Shown: positions 20,167 to 30,442 of the stretch, in pieces
Layout: each line of letters starts with the position of its first letter
Numbering within the stretch: position 1 is the first letter of the stretch
Origin: Gilliamella sp. wkB178
GTDB taxonomy: Bacteria; Pseudomonadota; Gammaproteobacteria; Enterobacterales; Orbaceae
Length of the DNA stretch: 64,000 nucleotides
Assembly: GCF_001690705.1 (NCBI RefSeq)
Contig: NZ_LZGK01000013.1
Coordinates: forward strand, 1-64,000
Reading direction: 5' to 3'
Program-made: the position numbers and the translations under genes
Notes under the pieces: model-generated
Seen by the model: only the letters and a program-made list of their open reading frames with translations
Told to the model about the DNA's origin: nothing
Database searches by the model: none

Positions 20167-20951
20167 TATTTAACTCCGGTTTTGTTATGTCGTAAACGAG
20201 CAAGGGTGTTATAAACAAAAGAGGCAAATGGCAGTGAAAATAGGATGTAGATGTAGATACCAAGTACACTAGACATCAAATTGGCTGCCGTTGCATAGGC
20301 CTTAATTTCTCCAGCCATATTAGGGTAAAGATCACTAATCGGTGCTAATGATGCAGCCATCATACTACCACTACCAACACCAGCCCCCATCGCTAAAGCA
20401 TAGGGATGAATAATGTCTAATTTGGCTATTACACTAGCTAAAATACTCATCCAAATTGCGCCGTATAAAGTACCACAAACGTACATAGCCATGACGCCAC
20501 GACCTTCTGGTGAATCTAAACCATATTTATCAGCTACAATGGCAATATTGGGTTCACGAGCTACAGAATAGGTTGCGCCAACTGCTTCACGTCCCATGCC
20601 TAACAACATAGCAAATGGTAAACCTAATAAAATAGTTCCAGCAAAGTGGCCAACTTCTTGAAAAAGAAGAGCCAATTTTGCGTTTAAAATTTCATTTATT
20701 TTAGGACCAACAGCAACTCCAAGTTTGGCAATGAGTAACATTAATGTCACAATCATTACGGCACTGGCATTGTGCATATTTTTTTCTTTTAATATTTTTA
20801 ATTTAGGCAGGCTAATAATGCCACCAATAATCATGGCATATAGCATTGGGTATAACGTGACTATCCAAATAGTCTGCCGACCAATAAATTCACAAATAAG
20901 TACCACTATGAGAGCCAATAAGTGTACTCTATAGTCTTTTAAAATTTCCAT
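20166..20951 (-). CDS. Membrane transporter component, possibly DUF3100
   Basis: This 261-residue inner-membrane protein has about seven hydrophobic segments. Conserved-looking loops are LGMGREAVGATYSVAREPNIAIVADKYG and a Gly/Ser-rich stretch (AMGAGVGSGSMMAASLAP) that could line a substrate path. It opens a three-gene leftward operon with a smaller membrane protein and an M20 amidohydrolase. The arrangement suggests import of the amidohydrolase substrate. I believe it resembles DUF3100 proteins but cannot confirm this. Confidence 0.6.
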   Translation of the reverse strand: MEILKDYRVHLLALIVVLICEFIGRQTIWIVTLYPMLYAMIIGGIISLPKLKILKEKNMHNASAVMIVTLMLLIAKLGVAVGPKINEILNAKLALLFQEVGHFAGTILLGLPFAMLLGMGREAVGATYSVAREPNIAIVADKYGLDSPEGRGVMAMYVCGTLYGAIWMSILASVIAKLDIIHPYALAMGAGVGSGSMMAASLAPISDLYPNMAGEIKAYATAANLMSSVLGIYIYILFSLPFASFVYNTLARLRHNKTGVK

Positions 20952-21224
20952 ACTTAAAGACCCCTTAATTTATTTTTAGATGGAAAATTGTTGATGTCTT
21001 AATAAGTTATGACACGAGTTTTTTTAAGCGTATTAATATACATAACCTAGATTATATGCGTCAATAATGATGAATTGTTTTAATAATAGTGATTATAGTA
21101 TTGAAGTTGTGAATAATAATATTCGAATATTTAACGAATAAATCTCAATAAATACCTTTATAAGGGGGTTATTTAATTTATAATACTTAATTATTTATAG
21201 GTTGATATTTAAACAGGATATTTT

Positions 21225-22982
21225 ATGCGTTCAATTTATTGTGGTCAGTTAACAGCAGCTCATATTAATCAAGAGGTCACATTATGTGGTTGGGTCAATA
21301 AGCGCCGTGATTTAGGTGGTATGATTTTTATTGATATGCGAGATCGTGAAGGTATTGTACAAGTCTTTTTTGATCCTGATTACCAACAAGCCTTTCAACT
21401 TGCGAGTGAATTGCGTAATGAGTTTTGTATTCAAATTAAAGGTAAAGTAAGGGTCCGACCAGAAGGGCAAGTTAATAAGGATATGGCTACAGGTGAAGTT
21501 GAGGTTCTTGCAACTGAACTGACGATTTTTAATCGTAGTGATGTTTTACCACTCGATTTTAATCAAAATAATAGTGAAGAACAGCGTTTAAAATATCGCT
21601 ATATTGATTTACGCCGTCCGGAAATGACTGCAATTTTTAAAACTCGCGCTCAAGTGACAGCATTTGTGCGTTCATTTATGAATGAACATGGTTTTTTAGA
21701 TGTAGAAACTCCAATGTTAACTAAAGCTACTCCTGAAGGGGCTCGAGACTATTTAGTGCCAAGTAGAATTCATAAAGGTGAATTTTATGCTTTACCGCAA
21801 TCTCCGCAATTATTCAAACAATTGTTAATGATGTCAGGTTTTGACCGTTATTATCAAATCGTTAAATGTTTCCGTGATGAAGATTTAAGAGCTGATCGTC
21901 AACCTGAATTCACGCAAATTGATGTTGAAACTTCATTTATGACTGCTGAACAAGTGCGTGAAGTCATGGAACAAATGATTCGAGAGCTTTGGTTGCATGT
22001 AAAAAATATTGATTTAGGTACATTCCCAATTATGACTTTTGCTGAAGCAATGCGTCGTTTTGGTAGTGATAAACCTGATTTACGTAATCCTCTTGAGATT
22101 ATTGATGTTGCTGATTTAGTTAAAGATGTTGATTTCAAGGTATTTTCAACACCAGCAAACGATGCTAATGGTCGTGTTGCATTGCTTTGCGTGCCTAATG
22201 GGGCTCACCTAACCCGTAAACAATTGGATGAGTATAGTCAGTTCATTTCAGTTTATGGCGCTAAAGGTATGGCATGGATAAAAGTGAATGAACGCGGCAA
22301 AGGTCTTGAAGGTGTTCAAAGCCCGGTAGCTAAATTCTTTAGCGAAACACAGATGGAAGCTTTACTTAATCGAGCTAAAGCAAAAGATGGTGATATTTTA
22401 TTATTCGGCGCGGATAGTTATAAAGTAGTAAGTGATTCATTGGGAGCATTACGTTTGAAGGTTGGTAAAGATTTAGCCATAACTGACGAAAGTAAATGGG
22501 CTGTACTTTGGGTAGTTGACTTCCCAATGTTTGAAAAAACGGATGAAGGGCTAAGTGCTATGCATCATCCATTTACTTCCCCTAAAGATTATACTCCGGA
22601 AGAATTAGTCAAAAATCCTGAAAATGCTGTGGCAAATGCCTATGATATGGTTATTAACGGTTACGAAGTTGGTGGTGGTTCAGTGCGGATCCATCGCCCT
22701 GAAATGCAGCAAGCGGTCTTTTCAATTTTAGGTATAGATGAACATGATCAGCGTGAAAAATTTGGCTTTTTACTTGATGCGCTAAAATATGGAACCCCTC
22801 CTCACGCTGGACTTGCGTTTGGTTTAGATAGATTAACTATGTTATTAACAGGAACTGATAATATTCGTGATGTAATCGCTTTCCCTAAAACTACTGCTGC
22901 AACCTGTTTATTAACTGATGCTCCAAGCCCAGCTAATCCAGCAGCTTTAACTGAACTCGGAATTGAAGTTAGCAAAAAATAG
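21225..22982 (+). CDS. aspS: Aspartate--tRNA ligase
   Basis: This class II aminoacyl-tRNA synthetase charges tRNA-Asp (a tRNA-Asp gene is at 883). The 585 residues compare with 590 in E. coli. It has the N-terminal OB anticodon-binding domain ([21 protein letters not shown]), motif 2 ([18 protein letters not shown]), the bacterial insertion (GAD) domain and motif 3 ([13 protein letters not shown]). A possible promoter TTTATA-N16-TATAAT lies at 21157-21184. nudB follows directly, as in E. coli relatives. Confidence 0.98.
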   Translation: MRSIYCGQLTAAHINQEVTLCGWVNKRRDLGGMIFIDMRDREGIVQVFFDPDYQQAFQLASELRNEFCIQIKGKVRVRPEGQVNKDMATGEVEVLATELTIFNRSDVLPLDFNQNNSEEQRLKYRYIDLRRPEMTAIFKTRAQVTAFVRSFMNEHGFLDVETPMLTKATPEGARDYLVPSRIHKGEFYALPQSPQLFKQLLMMSGFDRYYQIVKCFRDEDLRADRQPEFTQIDVETSFMTAEQVREVMEQMIRELWLHVKNIDLGTFPIMTFAEAMRRFGSDKPDLRNPLEIIDVADLVKDVDFKVFSTPANDANGRVALLCVPNGAHLTRKQLDEYSQFISVYGAKGMAWIKVNERGKGLEGVQSPVAKFFSETQMEALLNRAKAKDGDILLFGADSYKVVSDSLGALRLKVGKDLAITDESKWAVLWVVDFPMFEKTDEGLSAMHHPFTSPKDYTPEELVKNPENAVANAYDMVINGYEVGGGSVRIHRPEMQQAVFSILGIDEHDQREKFGFLLDALKYGTPPHAGLAFGLDRLTMLLTGTDNIRDVIAFPKTTAATCLLTDAPSPANPAALTELGIEVSKK

Positions 22983-22992
22983 CGACGGCTTA

Positions 22993-23445
22993 ATGCAAAA
23001 CTTTAAAAAACCAGAATCTGTTTTAGTGGTGATTTATTGCCAAACAACTAAGCGTTGTCTTATGTTACAACGCTTAGATGATCCTAATTTTTGGCAATCT
23101 GTAACAGGTAGTATGGAGGACAATGAACAGCCTTATGATACAGCGATTCGTGAAGTCCTTGAAGAAACTGGCATTAATATTATTAAGCAAGGTCTAACAT
23201 TATTTGATGCCAAACATACAGTTGAATTTGAGATTTTTCCGCAATTTCGGCATAGATATGCTCCTGATATAAAAGTAAATAAAGAGCATTGGTTTTATCT
23301 ACCGCTTTTAAGTGAAATAACACCAGTACTCACAGAACACTTAGCTTATCAATGGTTATGCTTCAATGATGCCGTCAATCTTACTTTATCGCCTAATAAT
23401 GGTGAGGCTATTAGTAAAATTGACTCTTTGGTCAAAATTAATTAG
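22993..23445 (+). CDS. nudB: Dihydroneopterin triphosphate diphosphatase
   Basis: This Nudix hydrolase of the folate pathway removes pyrophosphate from dihydroneopterin triphosphate. The Nudix box is complete (GSMEDNEQPYDTAIREVLEETGI pattern GX5EX7REUXEEXGU), with upstream LVVIYCQTTKRCLMLQR and downstream TVEFEIFPQFRHRYAP as in E. coli NudB. I place the start at the ATG at 22993, 10 bp after the aspS stop, where homology begins. A longer frame would overlap aspS by 20 bp. Confidence 0.9.
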   Translation: MQNFKKPESVLVVIYCQTTKRCLMLQRLDDPNFWQSVTGSMEDNEQPYDTAIREVLEETGINIIKQGLTLFDAKHTVEFEIFPQFRHRYAPDIKVNKEHWFYLPLLSEITPVLTEHLAYQWLCFNDAVNLTLSPNNGEAISKIDSLVKIN

Positions 23446-23455
23446 GAGGTAGAAA

Positions 23456-23872
23456 ATGAAATTGAGTTTATGTACCATCGTTCTATCCAGCTTATTGTTT
23501 TTTACGCATAATAGTTATGCTGATATCAATATAAAAAAATGCCAACCTAATAACAGTAGCTATATTTTTTTTGATGAAATTGATTCTGAAAAAGTCGAAA
23601 AACTGATTAATTACCAATTACATGATCAACCAGAAAAACGAGAAAGCAGTGTAATTAAAATTTTTACTAATGAAAATGCTGATGATAGGAACTATTGGAT
23701 AGCATCTTTTAAATCCGATAATCAATCAGAACAATATCTATTTTATCAAGTTGATCAAGATAAAATTATTAAAATCGACCATAAACAATTTCAAACATTA
23801 TTGCCTAAAATTATTGCGTGTAATCTAAATAAACAAGTACCACTGTATAGCGAAAATTTTGATGCAGATTGA
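23456..23872 (+). CDS. Small exported protein of unknown function
   Basis: This 138-residue protein has a clear signal peptide (MKLSLCTIVLSSLLFFTHNSYA-D) and a mature part of about 115 residues. The mature part has two cysteines (one near its start, one near its end) that could form a disulfide in the periplasm. I do not recognise the family. A strong ribosome site TTAGGAGGT precedes ATG. It lies 10 bp after nudB, so it may be co-transcribed with aspS-nudB. An 80-bp gap separates it from ubiD. Confidence 0.65.
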   Translation: MKLSLCTIVLSSLLFFTHNSYADINIKKCQPNNSSYIFFDEIDSEKVEKLINYQLHDQPEKRESSVIKIFTNENADDRNYWIASFKSDNQSEQYLFYQVDQDKIIKIDHKQFQTLLPKIIACNLNKQVPLYSENFDAD

Positions 23873-23952
23873 TAGTAATTATAGGAATTTGTAAAATGTT
23901 AAACTACCTTAAGGTAATTAAGTTATATGACAAGGTAATGGAGTAAAAAGAG

Positions 23953-25416
23953 ATGAATTTTGCTAGTTTTCGTGAATTTTTAGATTATCTTGAACAACAA
24001 GGTGAGTTAAAAAGAATCATTTACCCTGTTAATCCTTATCTTGAAATGACGGAAATAGCTGATCGGGTATTACGCCGTGAGGGGCCTGCATTATTATTTG
24101 AAAATCCAATAGGTTATGATATGCCAGTTCTTTGTAATCTATTTGGTACCGCTAAACGGGTAGCACTTGGAATGGGGCGGCAAGATACCTCACAATTACG
24201 TGAAATTGGAGAATTTCTAGCTTTTCTGCGGGAACCCGAACCACCAAAAGGAATTCGACAGTTTTTTAATGTATTACCTAAATACAAACAAGTATTAAAT
24301 ATGCCAGTTAAACACCGTTCATCTGCACCGTGTCAGGAAGTAATCTATAAAGATAAAGAAGTGGATTTAACCTGTTTGCCCATTATGCAATGTTGGCCTG
24401 AAGATGTAGCGCCATTGTTAACTTGGGGATTAACCATTACTAAAGGACCTCATAAAGATCGGCAGAATGTAGGTATTTATCGCTTACAATTACTTGGTCA
24501 AAATAAGTTAATTATGCGTTGGTTGTCTCACCGTGGTGGGGCGCTTGATTTTGCCGATTGGCAGCAAGTTCATCCTAATGAAAAGTTTCCGGTAGCAGTA
24601 GCAATTGGTGCTGATCCAGCAACGATTCTGGCAGCTGTAACTCCAGTCCCAGATACTTTACCAGAATATGCTTTCGCCGGATTGTTACGTGGGGAACGTA
24701 CTGAGGTAGTGAAAGCATTAACAAATGATTTAGACGTACCAGCAACGGCAGAGATTGTTCTTGAAGGTTATATTGATCCGAATGAAACTGCTCCTGAAGG
24801 GCCATATGGTGATCATACCGGTTATTATAATGAAGTTGAACAATTTCCTGTTGTTACGGTTACTCATTTTACTCGTCGTAAAGATGCTATTTACCATTCA
24901 ACTTATACTGGCCGCCCACCTGATGAACCAGCAGTCATGGGATTAGCCTTGAATGAGGTTTTTATTCCGATTTTGCAAAAACAATTTCCCGAAATTGTTG
25001 ATTTTTATTTACCACCAGAGGGTTGTTCTTATCGTATAGCGATTGTGACTATTAAGAAGCAATATCCCGGCCATGCTAAACGGGTGATGATGGGAATTTG
25101 GTCTTATTTACGCCAATTTATGTACACGAAATTTGTAATTGTTTGTGATGATGATATTAATGCGCGTGATTGGAAAGATGTCATGTGGGCTATTTCAACA
25201 CGTATGGATCCTCACCGTGACACGACATTTATTGATAATACGCCGATTGATTATTTAGATTTTGCCTCACCTATATCTGGTTTAGGTTCTAAAATGGGTT
25301 TAGATGCAACTAATAAGTGGCCAGGAGAAACAACGCGAGAGTGGGGAAAAATCATCAAAAAAGATCCAAATATAGTTGCGCGTGTGGATGCAATTTGGGA
25401 AGAACTTGGGTTATAG
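23953..25416 (+). CDS. ubiD: 4-hydroxy-3-polyprenylbenzoate decarboxylase
   Basis: This prenylated-FMN-dependent decarboxylase of ubiquinone synthesis has 487 residues (E. coli 497). It matches E. coli UbiD almost continuously: [24 protein letters not shown]-like core, [16 protein letters not shown] and the C-terminal [12 protein letters not shown]. It needs UbiX for its cofactor; ubiX is not in the window. Presence of ubiD implies that the organism makes ubiquinone and so still uses a quinone pool. Confidence 0.97.
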   Translation: MNFASFREFLDYLEQQGELKRIIYPVNPYLEMTEIADRVLRREGPALLFENPIGYDMPVLCNLFGTAKRVALGMGRQDTSQLREIGEFLAFLREPEPPKGIRQFFNVLPKYKQVLNMPVKHRSSAPCQEVIYKDKEVDLTCLPIMQCWPEDVAPLLTWGLTITKGPHKDRQNVGIYRLQLLGQNKLIMRWLSHRGGALDFADWQQVHPNEKFPVAVAIGADPATILAAVTPVPDTLPEYAFAGLLRGERTEVVKALTNDLDVPATAEIVLEGYIDPNETAPEGPYGDHTGYYNEVEQFPVVTVTHFTRRKDAIYHSTYTGRPPDEPAVMGLALNEVFIPILQKQFPEIVDFYLPPEGCSYRIAIVTIKKQYPGHAKRVMMGIWSYLRQFMYTKFVIVCDDDINARDWKDVMWAISTRMDPHRDTTFIDNTPIDYLDFASPISGLGSKMGLDATNKWPGETTREWGKIIKKDPNIVARVDAIWEELGL

Positions 25417-25551
25417 TCTACTTAGCTAAACAATCTATACCAACGGTAGTTTATATTAGTATTTCATGTCTGAATTTTTAATGAACAAAAACTATTCCGT
25501 TATGATTCATTTATGTATAATTACTACTAATGTAAAGAAAACTAAATTATT

Positions 25552-26613
25552 ATGAAAAAAATACAAAATTTATGGGCCTTGTTGTTAGCTATTTCTCTTA
25601 GCGTAATGGCTAGTGAACCTCAAATTCCATCTGATACGGAGTTAAACGTTAAAGATCCTAGTTCAATGATTCCTTCTTTACGCTTATCGGCTGAAAAAGG
25701 TGATGCACAAGCTCAATATTCATTAGGTACTATTTATCAACAAGGGTTAGGTGTTGAAATTAATGATATTCGAGCTTTATTTTGGTATAAAAAGGCCGCA
25801 GATCAAGGTTTGGCCAAAGCACAAAATAATTTAGCTTATATGTACCAAAAAGGTTTAGGTACTGCCCCAGATTTAGTTTCTGCATTTAAATATTTTAAAT
25901 TGGCCGCAGATCAAAAATACCCATTAGCACAATATAATTTAGGATTAATGTATAAAGATGGTGAAGGGGTACAAAAAGATATCTTAACTGCTATTGATTA
26001 TTTGGTAAAAGCAGGCGATCAAGGTATTTATGATGCTTATCTTAATTTAGGGATTATGTATTTTTTTGGTGATGGTGTAAAACAAGATCGTATGGTTGCC
26101 GCCGATTGGTTTAGTAAAGCGGCGAAGAACAATGATCCTGAAGCCCAATATTATCTGGGATTGATGTCAGAACATGGTGATGGTTTAACTAAAGATTATG
26201 TTGCAGCAAATTATTTTTATACCCAGGCTGCCGAACGCGGGTATGTACTTGCTATGTATAATTTAGGAATAATGTATGCTACTGGGACAGGGACCAAACC
26301 AGATAATGTTCAAGCAGCACATTGGTTTACTAAAGCAGCCGAAGCGGGCAATGCTGATGCCCAATATAATATTGGCGTGATGTATGAAGTAGGTGGTGGT
26401 GTGCCTAAAGACGCCAAAAAGGCTGTTGAATGGTATATTAAGTCAGCCGAACAAGGTAGTGTTGATGCTCAATATAATTTGGCTATTAAATACTTGGAAG
26501 GTGAAGGCACTGAGAAAAATAAAAACCGTGCGGTTTATTGGTTTACTAAAGCTGCGGAGCAAGGTGATCAAGACGCCAAAGCTTATTTAGACGAATTGTT
26601 AAAAGGTAAATAA
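25552..26613 (+). CDS. Exported Sel1-repeat protein
   Basis: This 353-residue protein has a signal peptide (about residues 1-20, ending VMA-S) and eight Sel1-like repeats of 36 residues plus a partial ninth, filling the rest. The pattern is AAxxGxxxAQYNLGxMYxxGxGVxKDxxxAxxWF. Such alpha-solenoids mediate protein-protein contacts in the periplasm or outside the cell. No enzymatic domain is present. It stands alone between ubiD and ppc and ends in a terminator. Confidence 0.88.
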   Translation: MKKIQNLWALLLAISLSVMASEPQIPSDTELNVKDPSSMIPSLRLSAEKGDAQAQYSLGTIYQQGLGVEINDIRALFWYKKAADQGLAKAQNNLAYMYQKGLGTAPDLVSAFKYFKLAADQKYPLAQYNLGLMYKDGEGVQKDILTAIDYLVKAGDQGIYDAYLNLGIMYFFGDGVKQDRMVAADWFSKAAKNNDPEAQYYLGLMSEHGDGLTKDYVAANYFYTQAAERGYVLAMYNLGIMYATGTGTKPDNVQAAHWFTKAAEAGNADAQYNIGVMYEVGGGVPKDAKKAVEWYIKSAEQGSVDAQYNLAIKYLEGEGTEKNKNRAVYWFTKAAEQGDQDAKAYLDELLKGK

Positions 26614-26634
26614 AAAGGACAAATGTCCTTTTTT
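26612..26634. terminator. Bidirectional terminator, Sel1 gene / ppc
   Basis: A perfect stem AAAAAGGACA-AA-TGTCCTTTTT overlaps the Sel1-gene stop codon. The A and T runs on both sides let it act in both directions, suiting the convergent Sel1 and ppc genes. Confidence 0.8.
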
Positions 26635-26652
26635 ACTTTTGTACACAGTGTC

Positions 26653-29298
26653 TTAACCTGAGTTACGCATGCCTGCGGCAATCCCAGAAATTGTGATCAT
26701 TAATCCTTGTTCTACAATGATGTTTTCATCATCATAATTCTGACGTGAACGGTTTAATAATTCTACTTGTAACAAGTTTAATGGTTCAATATAGGTATTA
26801 CGTAAAGCGACTGATTCGGCAATCCAAGGTAAGTCGGCCATCAAACTAATATCATCAGTAATACTCAATACAGTATTGATATCTTGAGTTAACAAATTAC
26901 GTAATTCTTCACCCAGTGGCCACATTGCAGGATCGACTAACCGCTGTTCATAATATTCATGAATATTGGGATCTGCTTTAGCATATACCATTTCAAGCAT
27001 GCCTAAGCGTGCATTAAAAAATGGCCATTTATGATACATTTCTTGCAAGAGGTTTTTTTTACCTTCTTCAATGACAAATTTTAAAGCATTACCAGCACCA
27101 AGCCAAGATGGCATCATTAAACGGTTTTGGGTCCAAGCAAAAATCCAAGGGATCGCACGCAAGCTTTCTATGCCTCCACCAGTTCGGCGTTTTTGTGGCC
27201 TTGAACCAAGGGGTAATCTACCTAATTCAGTTTCTGGGGTAACAGATCTAAAATAATCGACAAATTCTGGTCGTTCACGTACATAGCTACGATAACATTG
27301 GCATGAAATATCTGACATTTCATCCATTATTGTTCGCCATGCTTGTTTAGGTTCTGGTGGTGGCAATAAATTAGCTTGTAAAATAGCTGAGGCATACAGC
27401 ATTAAACTACTTAAAGCTACTTCAGGTAAACCAAGTTTGAAACGAATCATTTCTCCCTGTTCTGTAACTCGTAATCCACCTTTTAATGATCCAGGTGGTT
27501 GTGAAAGTAATGCAGCATGAGCTGGAGCGCCACCACGACCAATTGAACCGCCACGACCATGGAATAACACCAGATTAATATTATATTGGTTAAATAAATT
27601 TACTAATTCTTCTTGTGAGCGATATTGTGCCCACGATGCCGCAAGTGTTCCAGCATCTTTGGCTGAGTCAGAATAGCCGATCATCACCATCTGTTTCCCA
27701 TGGATTTTTTCACGATACCAAGGGATATCTAATAGCCTTTGCATGACTGTTTTAGCATTATTCAAATCATCTAATGTTTCAAATAATGGTGCTACAGGGA
27801 TATTTTTTTCGCAATTGACAATTTTAAGCAGTAGGTAAACCGCTAGAATATCAGAAGGGGCTTTTGCCATGGAAATAACATAAGCAGCAATGGATTCTTC
27901 TCCCGCTTTTTTGATTACGCGACAAGTATCTAACACTTCTTGAACCATAGCATCAGGTTGCCAGTTATATGGTAATAAAGGACGATTAGATTGTAATTCG
28001 GTCAATAAAAAATCTTGTTTCTCTTGTTCTGACCAGTTAGCGTAGCGGCCCAAATTGAGTTCTTTAGTTAAGGCATCTAATGCTTCGGTATGTACTGAAC
28101 TATCTTGGCGAATATCTAGTTTGACTAATTGCAAACCAAAACTTTTTATACGCCGTAGTGTATCTAAAAGAGGTCCATGTGCGATAGTTGACATACCATT
28201 GTCAATTAATGATTGATAACAGGTATAAAGTGGAATCCATAATTGTTCATTCTTAACTAAAATATCCTTTGGAGCTAACACTTGCTCATTATTAAGCAGC
28301 GAAACAATATAGCTATGAGTTTTCACCAAACGTGATCGCAGTTGCTTCATCACTACTCGGTAAGGTTCAGATGCTGATTTATTCGGTTCATCCAACAAAT
28401 CAATGACAGATTGGCTACATTCCGTCATCGATAATTCGCGAACTAATATTTGAATGTCTGCTAAAAATAGTTCAATAGCTTTCAAACGAGCCTGTAACAT
28501 CACTTGGCTAGTTACTTTAGCTGTAACATTTGGATTACCATCACGATCCCCACCCATCCAAGAAGTAAATTTTACTGGGACATGATTAACGGGTAATTGT
28601 TCTTCAAAAGCATCGACTAATTGGTCATTAAATTCACGCAAAAATAGCGGTACACCTTCCCATAAACTGTCTTCAATAACTGAAAATCCCCATTTGGCTT
28701 CATCTAACGGGGTAGGGCGCTTTTTACGGATTTCATCGGTATACCAGGCTTGACATACAAGTTGTTTTAAGCGCCGCATAATCCGATCAATTTCATAATC
28801 AGCTAAATCGTTATGATCCAGTTGCGATAAGCAATTATTGATAGCGGTATAAGTGTTAATCATAGTGCGACGATTAATTTCCGTAGGGTGAGCAGTTAAC
28901 ACCAGTTCAATGGATAAATCTTGAATTGCTTGGTAAATAGTTTGATTGGAAAAATTCAGATTTTTCAGGGTGCTAAATAACTCTTTCATTTTTTGTGGAC
29001 TATTTGATGCTTCACCGTGAGGTGAAATACCATAATATTCAGCCGCAGTATTAACCAAATTTAAAAATTGATTAAAAGCGCGGGCAACATGTAATAAATC
29101 TTCATCATTGAGATTTTTAATTAACTTTAATAATTCATTGTGAGCTTGTTTATCACCTTGTTGAGCTGATTTCGACAACTGTCTGACTTGTTCCACTAGT
29201 TCAAATGTTGCATTACCCGTGGCACGTTTAATCGCGTCACCAAGTAAAGTACCTAACATGTTGACGTTGCTTCGCATAGAAGAGTATTGGGTATTCAT
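26653..29298 (-). CDS. ppc: Phosphoenolpyruvate carboxylase
   Basis: This enzyme carboxylates PEP to oxaloacetate, feeding the reductive branch to fumarate and succinate in fermenting cells. The 881 residues compare with 883 in E. coli. Active-site blocks are [13 protein letters not shown] (catalytic His), [14 protein letters not shown] and the C-terminal [10 protein letters not shown]. It is transcribed leftward from a 348-bp intergenic region shared with nuoJ. Given frdCD elsewhere in the window, a PEP-to-succinate route may matter in this organism. Confidence 0.98.
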   Translation of the reverse strand: MNTQYSSMRSNVNMLGTLLGDAIKRATGNATFELVEQVRQLSKSAQQGDKQAHNELLKLIKNLNDEDLLHVARAFNQFLNLVNTAAEYYGISPHGEASNSPQKMKELFSTLKNLNFSNQTIYQAIQDLSIELVLTAHPTEINRRTMINTYTAINNCLSQLDHNDLADYEIDRIMRRLKQLVCQAWYTDEIRKKRPTPLDEAKWGFSVIEDSLWEGVPLFLREFNDQLVDAFEEQLPVNHVPVKFTSWMGGDRDGNPNVTAKVTSQVMLQARLKAIELFLADIQILVRELSMTECSQSVIDLLDEPNKSASEPYRVVMKQLRSRLVKTHSYIVSLLNNEQVLAPKDILVKNEQLWIPLYTCYQSLIDNGMSTIAHGPLLDTLRRIKSFGLQLVKLDIRQDSSVHTEALDALTKELNLGRYANWSEQEKQDFLLTELQSNRPLLPYNWQPDAMVQEVLDTCRVIKKAGEESIAAYVISMAKAPSDILAVYLLLKIVNCEKNIPVAPLFETLDDLNNAKTVMQRLLDIPWYREKIHGKQMVMIGYSDSAKDAGTLAASWAQYRSQEELVNLFNQYNINLVLFHGRGGSIGRGGAPAHAALLSQPPGSLKGGLRVTEQGEMIRFKLGLPEVALSSLMLYASAILQANLLPPPEPKQAWRTIMDEMSDISCQCYRSYVRERPEFVDYFRSVTPETELGRLPLGSRPQKRRTGGGIESLRAIPWIFAWTQNRLMMPSWLGAGNALKFVIEEGKKNLLQEMYHKWPFFNARLGMLEMVYAKADPNIHEYYEQRLVDPAMWPLGEELRNLLTQDINTVLSITDDISLMADLPWIAESVALRNTYIEPLNLLQVELLNRSRQNYDDENIIVEQGLMITISGIAAGMRNSG

Positions 29299-29646
29299 GG
29301 TATTCTCGTTTTATTTTTATTATATCTAAGCAACTTTAAGTAATAGTATCAAATGGTTAATTCAAAGCTGTTTAATTATAAATATAGGTTAATTTAGTAG
29401 TTCCATATACTTTATAACAATGTGGTTTTTAGGTTAAATCATAAAATTTTATATTATTAACTTGTTTAATTGGTTTTAGTTATAAGAACCAAGTAAATAT
29501 ACTAAAACATACACTAAATCTAAAATAATTTTTTTAAAATTTTTTATAAGTATTGGTTTTTTATGAAGACAAAGCATTAGTAAACTGTATCTTGCAGTGA
29601 TTTGGGTATATACTAACGTCATGATAAATGTAAGTTAGGTTATTTA
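29299..29646 (+). other. 348-bp intergenic region, ppc / nuoJ
   Basis: This is highly AT-rich sequence with no ORF and no recognisable remnant of nuoI, nuoH or any other nuo gene. It must hold the divergent promoters of ppc and of the nuoJ unit. For nuoJ the best candidate is TATACT at 29609-29614, but no convincing -35 box is at the right distance. I see no FNR or ArcA site. Confidence 0.4.
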
Positions 29647-30138
29647 ATGAACATTGTTTTTTATATCGCGTCGATCATTACAATCTTCGCTAGTATAAAA
29701 GTAATTAGTAGCTTACGTATTGATAAGGCTATTCTGTATTTGGTTATCTCATTTTTTGCAACAGCCTTAATATTTATTTTTCTTGATACTTATTTTTCGG
29801 CTATTTTATATATTATTTTATTTATCGGTGGTACAGTAACTTTATTTTTATCAGTGGCAACTATTCTCCGAATTCGCATTGATAATATTGAACAAAGTAA
29901 GCGTGGCATAAGTCCGAAAATTTGGTTAGGCCCACTGATTTTGGCTTTTATTTTATTAGTGGTACTCATTTATGCTGTAGTGAGCACTGACTATACTGAA
30001 TTGAAAGCATCAAATGATTTATTGCACCAAATGTCATTAAACTCTTATATTTTGATTATTGAATTAGTTGGTTTTTTATTATTAGGTGCTGTAGTAATTA
30101 CTTATCATTTTATGCATCGCCTTTTATCGGAGAAGTAA
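29647..30138 (+). CDS. nuoJ: NADH-quinone oxidoreductase subunit J, divergent
   Basis: This is a five-helix membrane subunit of complex I, 163 residues (184 in E. coli; the C-terminus is shorter). Homology is visible from FYI through YLVISFFATALIFIFLDTYFSAIL and at PKIWLGP, but the normally invariant third helix is altered. In my alignment E. coli Glu55 is Tyr and Tyr59 is Phe, while Gly61 remains. It is the first gene of a unit nuoJKLMN that has no nuoA-I upstream; ppc lies there instead. See the findings on lost proton-path residues. Confidence 0.85.
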   Translation: MNIVFYIASIITIFASIKVISSLRIDKAILYLVISFFATALIFIFLDTYFSAILYIILFIGGTVTLFLSVATILRIRIDNIEQSKRGISPKIWLGPLILAFILLVVLIYAVVSTDYTELKASNDLLHQMSLNSYILIIELVGFLLLGAVVITYHFMHRLLSEK

Positions 30139-30139
30139 C

Positions 30140-30442
30140 ATGATACCACTCATGTATTGTCTTATATTTGCTTCTATTTTATTTGTGATTGGGTTATTAG
30201 GTATAATGATTCGCCGGAATCTCTACTTTTTATTACTCAGTTTTATGATAATGAGTAATGGTGCAATTATTGCGTTGGTTGCGGCTAGTAGCTATTGGCA
30301 ACAATCTGAAGGGCAAGTACTTGCTATCATTGCTGTTATTACCGTATTAGCCGAATCTTGTGTGGGACTTGCTCTTCTTGTTAAATTATTTTACCGTCGC
30401 AAAATCTTTAATATTGATTCATTGAGTGAAATGAAAGGATGA
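30140..30442 (+). CDS. nuoK: NADH-quinone oxidoreductase subunit K, E36M
   Basis: This is an MrpC-like three-helix subunit of exactly 100 residues, as in E. coli. It shares the opening MIPL, the block IRRN and the C-terminal NIDSLSEMKG. The second buried glutamate (Glu72 in AESCVGLAL) is kept. The first, Glu36, essential for proton translocation in E. coli, is replaced: the E. coli GLEIMIN segment reads SFMIMSN here, giving Met36. It is spaced 1 bp after nuoJ and overlaps nuoL by 4 bp, so it is tightly coupled. Confidence 0.93.
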   Translation: MIPLMYCLIFASILFVIGLLGIMIRRNLYFLLLSFMIMSNGAIIALVAASSYWQQSEGQVLAIIAVITVLAESCVGLALLVKLFYRRKIFNIDSLSEMKG

